A stretch of DNA of 33,499 nucleotides, taken from positions 1 through 33,499 of the forward strand of contig NZ_LQXQ01000043.1 of NCBI RefSeq assembly GCF_003268395.1, in the 5' to 3' direction. Both the position numbers and the translations under genes were made by a program. The notes beneath the pieces are model-generated. The model did no database searches. It worked only from the letters and a program-made list of their open reading frames with translations, and was not told the DNA's origin. Positions 8,101-16,861 of this stretch are shown here, piece by piece. Numbering within the stretch: position 1 is the first letter of the stretch; the number at the start of each line of letters is the position of its first letter. The stretch comes from Acinetobacter sp. CFCC 10889 (lineage in GTDB: Bacteria; Pseudomonadota; Gammaproteobacteria; Pseudomonadales; Moraxellaceae).

Positions 8101-8721
8101 CTATAGAATATGCTTAGATATTGTGCGTTTAACCCCTTGTGCTAACATTTCTTGCCATGCATGTTGTAATGAACCTTGCACATCAATGGCTTTACTCGCA
8201 TCTGAAATCACATAAGTTTCAAAACCTAATTTTGCTGCATCCATTGCCGACCACGCCACACAAAAATCTGTTGCAATACCAACAATATAGACTGTATCAA
8301 TTTTTCGCTCTTTTAAATAACCAGCCAAACCTGTGATCGTTTTACGATCCGCTTCTATAAAAGCAGAGTAACTGTCAATCTGAGCGTTCATGCCTTTACG
8401 TAGAATCAATTGTGCAGTTTTGGTATTTAAATCAGGATGAAAGTCTGCATCTTGTGTGCCCTGTACACAATGACTTGGCCATAAAACTTGAGTGCCATAG
8501 TCGACCTGAATCGTGTCATAGGCTTGTTTATTAATATGATTTTCAACAAAAGAAATGTGATTTTGGGGATGCCAATCTTGTGTCAAAATGACATTGTCGA
8601 ATTTTTCAATTAACTGATTAATCAAAGGAATAATTTGCTCTGCATTGGCAACCGCTAGATTTCCCCCTGAAGTAAATCCATTTTGGACATCGACCACAAT
8701 CAGTGCTGAATTCTTTTGCAT
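8101..8721 (-). CDS. pncA: Nicotinamidase
   Basis: A 206-residue isochorismatase-fold enzyme that hydrolyses nicotinamide to nicotinate and ammonia in NAD salvage. The catalytic triad is visible: Asp11 (VVDVQNGF), Lys109 (LRKGMNA) and Cys154 (IATDFCV). Metal-binding residues Asp49 and His51 (TQDWHPQNH) and His84 (WPSHCVQGT) are also present. Full length for bacterial PncA. The gene lies on the minus strand between two transporter genes with over 100 bases on each side, so it is probably transcribed alone. Members of this family can also act on pyrazinamide. Confidence 0.93.
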   Translation of the reverse strand: MQKNSALIVVDVQNGFTSGGNLAVANAEQIIPLINQLIEKFDNVILTQDWHPQNHISFVENHINKQAYDTIQVDYGTQVLWPSHCVQGTQDADFHPDLNTKTAQLILRKGMNAQIDSYSAFIEADRKTITGLAGYLKERKIDTVYIVGIATDFCVAWSAMDAAKLGFETYVISDASKAIDVQGSLQHAWQEMLAQGVKRTISKHIL

Positions 8722-8821
8722 AGTATTTATCTTAAAAATCCTGTTTCATGCCACTTTAACATATCGTAAAAATCAGCGTGAATTGCAGCACATACTGATT
8801 TTCAAGAAATGTAGACAATAA

Positions 8822-8845
8822 AAAACTCGCATAACTGCGAGTTTT
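8822..8845 (-). terminator. Terminator of the MhpT-like transporter gene
   Basis: A 10-base stem (AAAACTCGCA with TGCGAGTTTT, loop TAAC) begins 31 bases after the transporter stop. On the minus strand it is followed by a T-rich tract. Confidence 0.85.
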
Positions 8846-8876
8846 ATTCAAAACAAAAGCGGATTAAATCATAGAC

Positions 8877-10091
8877 TTAAGCTTTTAAACAGCGAATTAA
8901 AATCAACATAAATATTGCTGAAATCACAATACATGGGATTGCAGCAGAAATCACACCTGCTGCACCAAAACCTGCTGCAAGTAATTGACCCGCAATCGTT
9001 GGTCCAAGCATCGCACCGATTCGTCCCACCGCAGAAGCCATCCCCACACCCGTACCACGCACTTCGGTTGGATACACAATACTGCCAAAAGCATATAACA
9101 CACCCTGACAACCAATCACAAAAGCTCCAACCAATGCTGATGCAAGATACATTTGTGTTAATGAACTCGCAGCATTTAAAGCAAATAAACCTGCCAAAAT
9201 ACCGCCATACATTAAAGTAATCACATAGGCTTTTTTCCAGCGATCCGTCAACATTCCTAAAATGACAGTACCCACCGTTGCGCTTAACATGAAGTAAAAC
9301 TGCGCTGTCGCACCCTCTTTACGTGTAAAGCCAAGTTCTGTAAACAATGATGGTAACCAACTCAACATGATGTATACCACCATCAAAGTAAAGAAATAAC
9401 TTACCCAAATCAGGATGGTACGTGTGAGATTTTGTGCATTAAATAAATCTTTAAAAGATGCTTGTGGTGTTGCCTCAACTGTGTCAACTTTTTCTTGTGC
9501 TTTTAAATACTCTTTAGACTCTGGTAAAAATAAAATCATGATTGGAATCACGATGATCGGCAACAAACCACCCAAATAGAAAATATTTTTCCACTCTGCA
9601 CCAAAACTGGTACTTGCCACCAATGATAAAATCGCAGCACCAACAGGCATACCACAATACATCAAGCCCACAGCACGACCACGATTTTCAGGAGAAACAG
9701 CTTCTGATGCCAAAGTAATCAAAATCGGCATAGCAGCTCCTAAACCTGCCCCTGCTAGAAAACGCACAATCAATAAACTATTAAAACTATTCACCCATAC
9801 TGTACATAAAGTAAAAATTGCAAAAATAGCTGTAGACCAAATCAGTACCTTTTTACGTCCAATACGATCTGCAAAACGCCCACCAATCAATGCACCTGGC
9901 AACAACCCCAAAATACCTGCACTAAAAAACACACCGAGCTGTGAACTGTCTAAAGCAAAATGTTCACGAATCCCTGCCGCGGCAATCCCTGCTGCTTGAA
10001 TATCTAAACCCTCAATCACCGCAATCAAAAAACAGATGAGTACAGTGATCGTGGCATGCTTTTTATCGGGTGTATGGGATTGCGCTATCAT
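8877..10091 (-). CDS. MFS transporter, aromatic acid:H+ symporter type (MhpT-like)
   Basis: A 12-segment inner-membrane transporter of 404 residues. The first segment holds FLIAVIEGLDIQAAGIAAAGI, whose acidic D-x-Q motif marks the AAHS group, and the loop 2-3 signature GGRFADRIGRKKVLI follows. Several stretches closely match E. coli MhpT as I recall it: FFSAGILGLLPGALIGG, GLMYCGMPVGAA and VSYFFTLMVVYIMLSWLPSLF. The likely substrate is a phenylpropionate, benzoate or related aromatic acid, but no catabolic genes lie beside it, so this stays open. It is monocistronic, with a terminator downstream and a long intergenic region upstream. Confidence 0.88.
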   Translation of the reverse strand: MIAQSHTPDKKHATITVLICFLIAVIEGLDIQAAGIAAAGIREHFALDSSQLGVFFSAGILGLLPGALIGGRFADRIGRKKVLIWSTAIFAIFTLCTVWVNSFNSLLIVRFLAGAGLGAAMPILITLASEAVSPENRGRAVGLMYCGMPVGAAILSLVASTSFGAEWKNIFYLGGLLPIIVIPIMILFLPESKEYLKAQEKVDTVEATPQASFKDLFNAQNLTRTILIWVSYFFTLMVVYIMLSWLPSLFTELGFTRKEGATAQFYFMLSATVGTVILGMLTDRWKKAYVITLMYGGILAGLFALNAASSLTQMYLASALVGAFVIGCQGVLYAFGSIVYPTEVRGTGVGMASAVGRIGAMLGPTIAGQLLAAGFGAAGVISAAIPCIVISAIFMLILIRCLKA

Positions 10092-10775
10092 TGAAAATCC
10101 TGATCGATGCTACTAAGGAATAAGTGCGGCATCATCCCGTACAACTGTCGAGGGAATAACTATCAATAAGTGTTATAAAAATAATAGCGTGTTCGTAAAA
10201 AACTGGAAAAATATCATTTTAATATAGGCTGTATATAGTCATAAAACCAATTACTTATGAATAAACAAAAGGAAAAAATGTTGCCATTTAAATATTTTTT
10301 TGCAGCATTCTCACCTAGCAAGAACGAGATCGTGAATTCAATATATAAAAAAACGATCATTCAACCTAAAAAAATCCTTTTTTAATCTTGAGCGAATACA
10401 GCTCTTTAATTTAAAAATCATCTTGTATAATCACTATTTCATCTTAAAAACAAAGATTTTCACAGCTAAAACAGCATAAAACAAACCCAAATCTGATTAT
10501 GACAATAAAATTTATACCTCTTACTACTTTATAAAGTTTCAAGCTTAAAAAGCTGTAGATATTTTAAAGACCTAAAAATGTGTTGTATTTGTTGCTTTTT
10601 ATAAAGTTTTTCACTGCTTTGACTAAAGCATATTGTTCTCATTCGCTGAATCAGTCATAATTTGCATAAGCATTATGCAATTTAATTGATTGCTTTTTGC
10701 TCAAATCAAAATACGCAACCATTCTCATTGTATATTCCATACGTAGTGAATGGATAAATAGGATATTTTTTCAAA
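10092..10775. other. Long divergent intergenic region before dapA
   Basis: About 680 bases between the MFS gene (minus) and dapA (plus). It contains a perfect inverted repeat TTGCATAA-GCA-TTATGCAA (10662-10680) and two copies of TTTATAAAGTTT (10528-10539 and 10598-10609). A TATAAT box (10426-10431) has only a weak -35 partner. A 36- to 43-codon frame (10257-10385) exists but is not supported as a gene. Confidence 0.5.
10662..10680. promoter_or_regulatory. Operator-like inverted repeat upstream of dapA
   Basis: TTGCATAA and TTATGCAA are perfect 8-base inverted arms separated by GCA, ending 95 bases before the dapA ATG. The compact dyad with no T-run suggests a protein-binding site. I cannot name the regulator. 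Confidence 0.45.
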
Positions 10776-11672
10776 ATGACTCAGCAAGCATATATTCAAG
10801 GCTCAATTGTCGCAATTGTCACCCCAATGTTAGAAGATGGCAGCGTAGATTGGAAGGGTCTTGAGAAGCTCGTTGAGTGGCACATAGAACAAGGCACTAA
10901 TAGTATTGTTGCTGTCGGCACAACTGGCGAAGCTTCTACTCTTAGCGTGGCAGAACACGCAGAAGTAATTAAAGAAATTATTCGTGTTGCCAATAAACGT
11001 ATCCCCATTATTGCCGGTACTGGTGCAAACTCAACACTTGAAGCGATTGAACTCACCAAAGAAGCAAAACAGCTCGGCGCAGATGCCGCTCTTCTTGTAA
11101 CACCTTATTATAACAAGCCAACGCAAGAAGGTTTATTTCAACATTATAAGGCTGTAGCAGAAGCTGTTGATTTACCAATTATTTTGTATAACGTACCGGG
11201 TCGTACTGGTGTCGATATGCACAATGAAACTGCTGTTCGTTTAGCAGAAATTCCTCAAATTATCGGCATCAAAGATGCAACTGGTGATGTACCTCGTGGC
11301 AAAGAACTCATCGATGCACTTCAAGGCAAAAACATGGTGGTGTATTCAGGTGATGATGCAACTGCATGTGACCTCATTGCTGTCGGTGCAAAAGGGAATA
11401 TTTCTGTGACTGCGAACATTGCACCAAAGATCATGAGTGAACTTTGTGCTGCTGCACTTGCAGGTCAAACTGCTGAAGCAAAAGCAAAAGATGCGCAAGT
11501 TGCAAAATTAAACAATATTCTATTTTGTGAATCGAACCCAATTCCAGTGAAATGGGCACTCCATGAAATGGAATTAATTGGTACAGGTATTCGCCTACCA
11601 TTAACTCCGCTTGCAGAACAATACCGTACTCCTCTGCGTGAAGAACTCAAAGCAGCGGGTATCATTAAATAA
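10776..11672 (+). CDS. dapA: 4-hydroxy-tetrahydrodipicolinate synthase
   Basis: A 298-residue TIM-barrel enzyme that condenses pyruvate with aspartate semialdehyde, the first committed step to diaminopimelate and lysine. Schiff-base Lys166 (IIGIKDATGD), Tyr138 (LYNVPGRTG), Arg143 and the GTTGE loop with Thr49-Thr50 are all in place. Full family length, with no insertion. The next gene, bamC, starts 12 bases after the stop, so they are co-transcribed, as with dapA-nlpB in E. coli. dapB, acting in the next step, is also in this window at 32404-33225. Confidence 0.97.
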   Translation: MTQQAYIQGSIVAIVTPMLEDGSVDWKGLEKLVEWHIEQGTNSIVAVGTTGEASTLSVAEHAEVIKEIIRVANKRIPIIAGTGANSTLEAIELTKEAKQLGADAALLVTPYYNKPTQEGLFQHYKAVAEAVDLPIILYNVPGRTGVDMHNETAVRLAEIPQIIGIKDATGDVPRGKELIDALQGKNMVVYSGDDATACDLIAVGAKGNISVTANIAPKIMSELCAAALAGQTAEAKAKDAQVAKLNNILFCESNPIPVKWALHEMELIGTGIRLPLTPLAEQYRTPLREELKAAGIIK

Positions 11673-11684
11673 GAGCTTAGTATT

Positions 11685-12290
11685 ATGCAATTACGTTTTG
11701 GTTTAACCCTTGCCCTATCAGCTTTAAGCTTAGCGGGTTGTAGTTCACTTGGAATCAAAAATGGTTCTTTGGACTACAAAGATACAACCCATGTTGAAAC
11801 GCTTAAATACCCTGAAGGTACAACCGTTAGACCAGCAACGCCATTGTATCCTGCTCCAGTGGTTGACCCGCTTGCACTTCAACACGCACCAAAGTTTGAA
11901 AATAAGCGAGGCAACCGCTATGACGTACCTCGTCCAGAGTCTACACAAGCCAATGCAGCTCAACAGAGCACAAATACTGCTGCAACCGTAGCACGCCCGC
12001 AAATTTTAACCGATGGAAATGGTAATCCATTGCTTAAAATTGATGGAGATTCTGCTATAATTTGGCAGTATGCATTAGCCACTCTCAGTAGCTTAAATTA
12101 TAAGGTTGTTGGTGAAAGTAAAAATGCGACTGAAGTCACATTTAAACGAGATGACATCACTTATGTTTTAAAACTTAGCTCTGTGGGTTCAAGCAATACC
12201 ATTGCTTTGTTTAATGCAAACAATACTTTTGCAGATAAAGAGATCGCTGCAGAAGTATTAACCCAGATATACCAAAACTGGCCAGCCTAG
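11685..12290 (+). CDS. bamC: Outer membrane assembly lipoprotein BamC (short form)
   Basis: A 201-residue lipoprotein (old name NlpB/DapX), part of the BAM complex that inserts outer-membrane beta-barrels. The signal peptide ends in a lipobox LAGC with Cys19. The mature start, with an unstructured segment rich in Pro ([21 protein letters not shown]), matches the BamC region that binds BamD. Residues about 115-200 form one helix-grip-like domain ([26 protein letters not shown]... [14 protein letters not shown]). E. coli BamC is about 344 residues with two such domains, so the second is absent here. The frame ends cleanly, so this looks like a short form rather than a frameshift. Position between dapA and purC supports the identity. 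Confidence 0.85.
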   Translation: MQLRFGLTLALSALSLAGCSSLGIKNGSLDYKDTTHVETLKYPEGTTVRPATPLYPAPVVDPLALQHAPKFENKRGNRYDVPRPESTQANAAQQSTNTAATVARPQILTDGNGNPLLKIDGDSAIIWQYALATLSSLNYKVVGESKNATEVTFKRDDITYVLKLSSVGSSNTIALFNANNTFADKEIAAEVLTQIYQNWPA

Positions 12291-12312
12291 TCGTTCTAGG
12301 CAATTTTTTTTT
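12285..12312 (+). terminator. Intrinsic terminator/attenuator over the bamC stop codon
   Basis: GCCTAG-TCGTT-CTAGGC forms a perfect 6-base GC-containing stem followed by AA and nine T. The bamC stop codon TAG (12288-12290) lies inside the left arm. purC begins 15 bases after the T-run, so this either ends dapA-bamC transcription or attenuates read-through into purC. Confidence 0.7.
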
Positions 12313-12327
12313 GCAAAAGGTTCCCCC

Positions 12328-13047
12328 ATGTTAAAACAAACCTTGCTCTATACTGGTAAAGCGAAATCCGTTTATGAAACAGATAGCGCAGATCATCTAA
12401 TTCTAGTTTTCCGTGACGATGCTTCAGCATTTAACGGTGAAAAAATAGAGCAACTAGATCGTAAAGGTAAGGTGAATAACCGTTTTAACGCCTTTATCAT
12501 GGAAAAATTGGCTGCGGCTGGTATCGAAACTCACTTTGAGAAACTACTTTCTCCAACTGAAGTTTTAGTGAAAAAATTACAAATGATTCCTGTAGAGTGC
12601 GTAATGCGTAACTATGCAGCAGGTTCATTATGCCGTCGTTTAGGTGTTGAAGAAGGTTTAGAACTTACTCCACCTACTTTTGAATTATTCTTCAAAGATG
12701 ACGCTTTAGGCGATCCAATGGTGAACGAATCTCAAGCGATTGCTTTAGGTTGGGCGAATGCTGAACAATTGGCTCAAATGAAAGAACTTACCCAAAAAGT
12801 AAATGTCGTACTTAAAGACTTGTTTGCTCAAGGCAACATGCTTCTTGTTGACTTTAAACTTGAATTTGGTGTGTTCCATGACCGTATCGTGCTTGGTGAT
12901 GAGTTCTCTCCAGATGGTTGCCGTTTATGGGACAAAGATACTAAGAAAAAACTCGACAAAGACCGTTTCCGTCAAGGTTTAGGCGGTGTAGTTGAAGCTT
13001 ATGAAGAAGTTGCTGCACGTATTGGTGTGGATCTTTCAGACATCTAA
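12328..13047 (+). CDS. purC: Phosphoribosylaminoimidazole-succinocarboxamide synthase
   Basis: A 239-residue SAICAR synthetase that joins CAIR with aspartate using ATP in purine synthesis. Family motifs in order: [13 protein letters not shown], the phosphate loop region [48 protein letters not shown] and [14 protein letters not shown]. Full length for the bacterial single-domain enzyme. The ATG is preceded by AAAGG at a usable distance. It lies 37 bases after bamC but behind a terminator-like hairpin, so it may be partly uncoupled from dapA-bamC. Confidence 0.97.
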   Translation: MLKQTLLYTGKAKSVYETDSADHLILVFRDDASAFNGEKIEQLDRKGKVNNRFNAFIMEKLAAAGIETHFEKLLSPTEVLVKKLQMIPVECVMRNYAAGSLCRRLGVEEGLELTPPTFELFFKDDALGDPMVNESQAIALGWANAEQLAQMKELTQKVNVVLKDLFAQGNMLLVDFKLEFGVFHDRIVLGDEFSPDGCRLWDKDTKKKLDKDRFRQGLGGVVEAYEEVAARIGVDLSDI

Positions 13048-13070
13048 TTTTTAGAGTTTGATTCTTCACA

Positions 13071-13100
13071 AAAACCGAGTTAGAAATAGCTCGGTTTTTT
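13071..13100. terminator. Bidirectional terminator between purC and the DUF4303-like gene
   Basis: AACCGAGTTA and TAGCTCGGTT pair around GAAA (one G-T pair), with A-runs on the left and T-runs on the right. It works on the plus strand for purC and on the minus strand for the convergent gene ending at 13111. Confidence 0.85.
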
Positions 13101-13110
13101 ATTGCTGATT

Positions 13111-13665
13111 TTACAGAACCTGATGTTTTTCCAATAAAAAATCATATAAATTCATACTATTCTTTTTAAAACGATGAGCAAAAAGCGGAACCAATTCCAC
13201 AGGATTGATTTTTGGAAAACTCACTTCTTCAAAGTCCTCATCAAAAGCATCGGCATATTGCAAAATAAAAATTATTTCATCGCCTTGCTGATTTTGTAGT
13301 TTTCCTTCTTTTCTTAAATCTTGTAATACTTGAATGATCGTATTTTGGTAATGTTGTCGAAGCTCAATATACTGCTCTTCCGTGTATTCCTCACCTAATT
13401 GTTCATATAAGCCATATATTTGCTGATGTACCCTATTATTCGGAGTAGTTCCAACACTCCATTCCGAAATAAACCAAATAAGCTCTTGATCAAATTGGCT
13501 GAATTCTTCTAAGGTCATTCCAACAGTAAAATATCCACATGGATCTTCCACGAATCCTAATCCAACTATTTGCAAATATTGACCTAAAGTTTTTTGCCTT
13601 AATTCTTCACAAGCTTCTTGAATATCTTGATAAATCGTTAAATACAAATTAGTTTTCTCATTCAT
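13111..13665 (-). CDS. DUF4303-like protein of unknown function
   Basis: An acidic cytoplasmic protein of 184 residues with no signal peptide or membrane segment. The layout resembles DUF4303: an N-terminal helix, a beta strand with QIVGLGFVEDPCGYFTVGMT, a Trp-rich patch IWFISEWSVG, then a helical half with VLQDLRKEGKLQN and a last strand IIFILQYADAFDEDF. The assignment is by pattern only. The start at 13665 has AGGA 9 bases upstream; an ATG 6 bases earlier is too close to that site. It overlaps the end of the metallophosphoesterase gene by 8 bases, so the two are co-transcribed. Related small acidic families are sometimes immunity proteins, but no toxin gene is seen here. Confidence 0.6.
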   Translation of the reverse strand: MNEKTNLYLTIYQDIQEACEELRQKTLGQYLQIVGLGFVEDPCGYFTVGMTLEEFSQFDQELIWFISEWSVGTTPNNRVHQQIYGLYEQLGEEYTEEQYIELRQHYQNTIIQVLQDLRKEGKLQNQQGDEIIFILQYADAFDEDFEEVSFPKINPVELVPLFAHRFKKNSMNLYDFLLEKHQVL

Positions 13666-14497
13666 TTTCATTATTCCTATTTTTATTGATTAAAATAAAT
13701 ACTTTACTGTCTGCATTTAGAATTTGTGTATTATTTCTTAAAGTTGCGACTTGTGAAGTATCCCAATGCGCATGCCCACAACACAATAAATTTTCGGCAT
13801 ATTTTTCCAAAATCTTCGTTAGTTGCAGTTCACCCAAAAAGCCATATTCTTCAAAATGGGGGGATAGGTGTGTGAGTATAATATCAGGTTGTTGTTTTAA
13901 AAGTTTTTCAACAGCACTTAAATAAAACGGCTCTTCGAGTCTGAAGTTTTTATCTGTACGTCCAATAATGCCGCTCAAACCAGCAACTTTTATCCCATTC
14001 AGTTTCAATAGATCATTTTCTAAAAAATGTACATTCTCCATCAACTTAAGCTCTATTAAATCATCAGCAAAATCATCATGATTACCTGCAATGCCGATCA
14101 CCTGATCAAAATATTTCGCAAAAGCCTGCCACACTTGGATTGGATTACCGCTACTACCTCTTTTTTCTAAATTTGCATAAAGATCACCACATAAAAAAGC
14201 CCATGATTTATTTAAGCTGAGTTGTGGGATATACATTTCATAAATCAGTGGCAAACTTTCAGCTAAAACTTCACCAAGTAATAGATTAGATATATGTTCA
14301 AATCTGCATACACCTTGCAAGTCTGAAGTCACCACAATTGAATCTATATTTTTTGCAAGGCCTTCAATTTCCCCCAGATAAATCGGTAATTGAAATTTTT
14401 GTGCAGTTAAAGCACCATGCGGTATGGTTAAATATTCTATATATTCAATAGGATGATGATTAATATTAAGGATTTTTAATGGTGTAGCCATTTTCAT
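13658..14497 (-). CDS. Calcineurin-like metallophosphoesterase
   Basis: A 279-residue cytoplasmic phosphoesterase. The five-block metal site can be followed: SDLQG (Asp59), LCGDLY (Asp105), GNHDD (Asn139-His140-Asp141), THLSPH (His210) and CGHAHWD (His242, His244). In the first block the usual Asp-x-His is Asp-Leu-Gln, so one standard metal ligand is a glutamine. The first 55 residues precede the usual fold and show no known domain. The gene starts 15 bases after the upstream glycerophosphodiesterase gene and overlaps the next one, making a three-gene run. The substrate cannot be told from sequence; the neighbours suggest a phosphodiester, which is inference. Confidence 0.75.
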   Translation of the reverse strand: MKMATPLKILNINHHPIEYIEYLTIPHGALTAQKFQLPIYLGEIEGLAKNIDSIVVTSDLQGVCRFEHISNLLLGEVLAESLPLIYEMYIPQLSLNKSWAFLCGDLYANLEKRGSSGNPIQVWQAFAKYFDQVIGIAGNHDDFADDLIELKLMENVHFLENDLLKLNGIKVAGLSGIIGRTDKNFRLEEPFYLSAVEKLLKQQPDIILTHLSPHFEEYGFLGELQLTKILEKYAENLLCCGHAHWDTSQVATLRNNTQILNADSKVFILINKNRNNENE

Positions 14498-14512
14498 CTA
14501 TACCGTCTATTT

Positions 14513-16861
14513 TTATTCAACCACCACTTTGATGGGTGCTGATACTAAGTGATAGAAATTTTGTGCATCTAATTGTGCTTTATAATTCACCAATACATAA
14601 GCTACACCTTTTTGGGTGAATTTTACTATTCCATTTTCCAAATGATGTGTCGGTGAACCTGCCAAAACAATAAAGTTTTGCGCTTTTGCAGTCAGCATTT
14701 TTTTATCTTGTTGTTGCAACTGAACATCTAGATTCAATGCTTGTCCACGGACAACTTTCACTATTTTAGGCGCTTGAATATCAACAATATAATGTGAATA
14801 TTGTTGTATAAAATTGGTGGTTACACCATTCAAGCCTGCGACATAAAACTGTTTAAAGGCTGCATCATTCAGATTCCAAGGCCAATATGTTACGCCTCGT
14901 TGCTGTGTTGCTTGCACCACCGCCAATAACTCTTTTTGATAAGGTGGATGATAAGATGCACTATATTTTTGCACATTATTTAAAACAGTTTTCACATGAT
15001 TTGCTGTGCTTTGCTGAGCTGAAAAAACACCCGTCAAGACTCCTATAGATACATCAGGTATTTCACGATGTACACGCTGTAACTGTTCCCGATTAAACGA
15101 AGTAATGACTACCTGATCAGCGACGTTATAACGTGCGATCTCTTGCTTTAATGCGGGAATAATTAAGGGATTACGACTCTTAATTTCGATCATTAGCACA
15201 AAATTTTTATTATTTTTAAATGCTGTAAAATACTCAGCCAAAGTTGGAATATGACGATTTTTAGTTTTTGTACGCAATTGCTGAATTTGAGCAAGTGTCA
15301 TTTCTTCTATCTTGCCTGTTGTATGTGTAGTTCGATCAACGGTTGCATCGTGCATCACCACAATATGATGATCTTTGCTCAGATAAATATCATTTTCAAC
15401 AATATCTGCACCTAAATTCACCGCACGTACAGCACTTTCTAATGTATTTTCATCCTCCAAACTCGGCACACCACGATGTCCAATGATCAAAGGTTGGCGT
15501 AATAAAGTTTGTGCAGGCAATCGCTTGAGTATTTGATTAAAAACAGAATAATTTGAACTTATAATAACATTTACACCTGAAGCCAATACAGAAGCAGCCT
15601 CTGGTTCAGTTTTTGCAGTACTGTTGATCCAAACACTCATTAAACGTTGTTGAATGTATTGTACTGATTTTTTAACCGCTAAATGCTCTGGCAAAATCAC
15701 GATTTTGGCATGCACCTGATTACTGAGTTGTACGATTCGATTTAAATCAGCGGAAGTATGAGCAAGCTTAGTGTTCTGACTAAAATCCAAAGCCGTTCGA
15801 ACTGTAGGTAACACATCATGTGTTGCTTTCAAAATATCCGATGATGAAGATACAATAATTAAATCAGAAATATCATGTGAAATAGACCATTTTTTAAGTG
15901 CATTTAACGTTGTAATATCTGAAATTTCTAAAATGGCTAAGGTTTTACGTTGCGGATCTAACCAATAATTGGCAAAAGAAATCTGTACTTGACCTGAAGC
16001 ATTCAACAAATTGAGCTGGCGATCTAATTTAAAATATAATTGTCCTGTTTGTATTTTTAGATCATTTGCATTTGCTGAAATTTTGGGGATGATTGCTGTG
16101 GTTGTAAATGGTTGATGATTGGGTGGCGTTACCACACTCTGAATCGGAGAGCTCGTGATCATCTCTGGTACGGTTAATTGCACAGATTTGATTTTCATTT
16201 GCACACCTGCCGCAGAAAACCCCAATTCACCTAAATTTTGTCTATTTATTTCAGCATGTTGCATCAAAACATCATTTAAATAATGTTTCACTTGCTGCCC
16301 TGCAACCCATAACGTTGCTTTATAGATTTTATTGGCTTGAATCTCTTCAGAAAATGCTGCTTTAGCTTGTACATGCCATTGACCGTTGGCTAGTTTTTCA
16401 CCAAGTTCAGTACCATTTTTCGCCTGTGCTTGTTGGCGTAAAGTGAATTGGGAATAATGTTGCGGAATCACACCTTGCCCCAGAGCAGTATCATAAATGA
16501 TTGCCCCCCAACGGTTCGGATTAGTTGCATCTTGTAAAGAAAATTCAACATCTAGGCAATAGTGGCTCAAGTTTGCAAATTCAGTAGGCAAAATAATAGA
16601 CGTTGGCTCAAAGCTTTGTTTACGCCCATCAATCCATAAAAAACCATCTTTTAAATAAATGTTACCTGCATTATTTCCTGGAATTTTCCAGCCTTTAGGT
16701 AGTTGCTGAAGTTTTGAAAAATCAATTTGATAGCGTATTTTTTCTAATTGTTCAGGACGTTTTTGCTCTGTTTCTAATGGTTGAACAAGCGTACTTTGCG
16801 CCATACTTTGATGAGAAAAAACACCCAAAAACAATAAGACAGAAAATATATAAACACGCAT
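14513..16861 (-). CDS. Exported glycerophosphodiester phosphodiesterase with N-terminal lectin-like domain
   Basis: A 782-residue exported protein. The signal peptide (residues 1-21) is MRVYIFSVLLFLGVFSHQSMA, with a cut before QS. Residues about 45-230 look like a concanavalin-type beta-sandwich (GRKQSFEPTSIILPTEF ... WGAIIYDTALGQGV), possibly binding sugar. A poorly defined middle part follows. Residues about 457-690 are the GDPD barrel: His462 in GHRGVPS, ENTLES, VENDIYLS, His504 in MHDATVDRTT, IEIKSRNP and YWPWNLND. The enzyme should cleave glycerophosphodiesters to glycerol-3-phosphate and an alcohol, in the periplasm. It is much longer than plain GlpQ or UgpQ (about 250-360). The ribosome site is weak. 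It is the first gene of the run leading into the metallophosphoesterase. Confidence 0.85.
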   Translation of the reverse strand: MRVYIFSVLLFLGVFSHQSMAQSTLVQPLETEQKRPEQLEKIRYQIDFSKLQQLPKGWKIPGNNAGNIYLKDGFLWIDGRKQSFEPTSIILPTEFANLSHYCLDVEFSLQDATNPNRWGAIIYDTALGQGVIPQHYSQFTLRQQAQAKNGTELGEKLANGQWHVQAKAAFSEEIQANKIYKATLWVAGQQVKHYLNDVLMQHAEINRQNLGELGFSAAGVQMKIKSVQLTVPEMITSSPIQSVVTPPNHQPFTTTAIIPKISANANDLKIQTGQLYFKLDRQLNLLNASGQVQISFANYWLDPQRKTLAILEISDITTLNALKKWSISHDISDLIIVSSSSDILKATHDVLPTVRTALDFSQNTKLAHTSADLNRIVQLSNQVHAKIVILPEHLAVKKSVQYIQQRLMSVWINSTAKTEPEAASVLASGVNVIISSNYSVFNQILKRLPAQTLLRQPLIIGHRGVPSLEDENTLESAVRAVNLGADIVENDIYLSKDHHIVVMHDATVDRTTHTTGKIEEMTLAQIQQLRTKTKNRHIPTLAEYFTAFKNNKNFVLMIEIKSRNPLIIPALKQEIARYNVADQVVITSFNREQLQRVHREIPDVSIGVLTGVFSAQQSTANHVKTVLNNVQKYSASYHPPYQKELLAVVQATQQRGVTYWPWNLNDAAFKQFYVAGLNGVTTNFIQQYSHYIVDIQAPKIVKVVRGQALNLDVQLQQQDKKMLTAKAQNFIVLAGSPTHHLENGIVKFTQKGVAYVLVNYKAQLDAQNFYHLVSAPIKVVVE

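Noticed and set aside
10257..10385. Frame of 43 codons (or 36 from the second ATG at 10278, which has AAGGA nearby) upstream of dapA.
   Set aside because: Lys- and Phe-rich composition is what AT-rich noise gives; no recognisable motif, and the gap has no supporting promoter or terminator.
13111..13665. Idea that the DUF4303-like protein is an immunity protein of a contact-dependent toxin.
   Set aside because: No toxin, Rhs, VgrG or CdiA-type gene lies nearby; the neighbours are phosphodiesterases.
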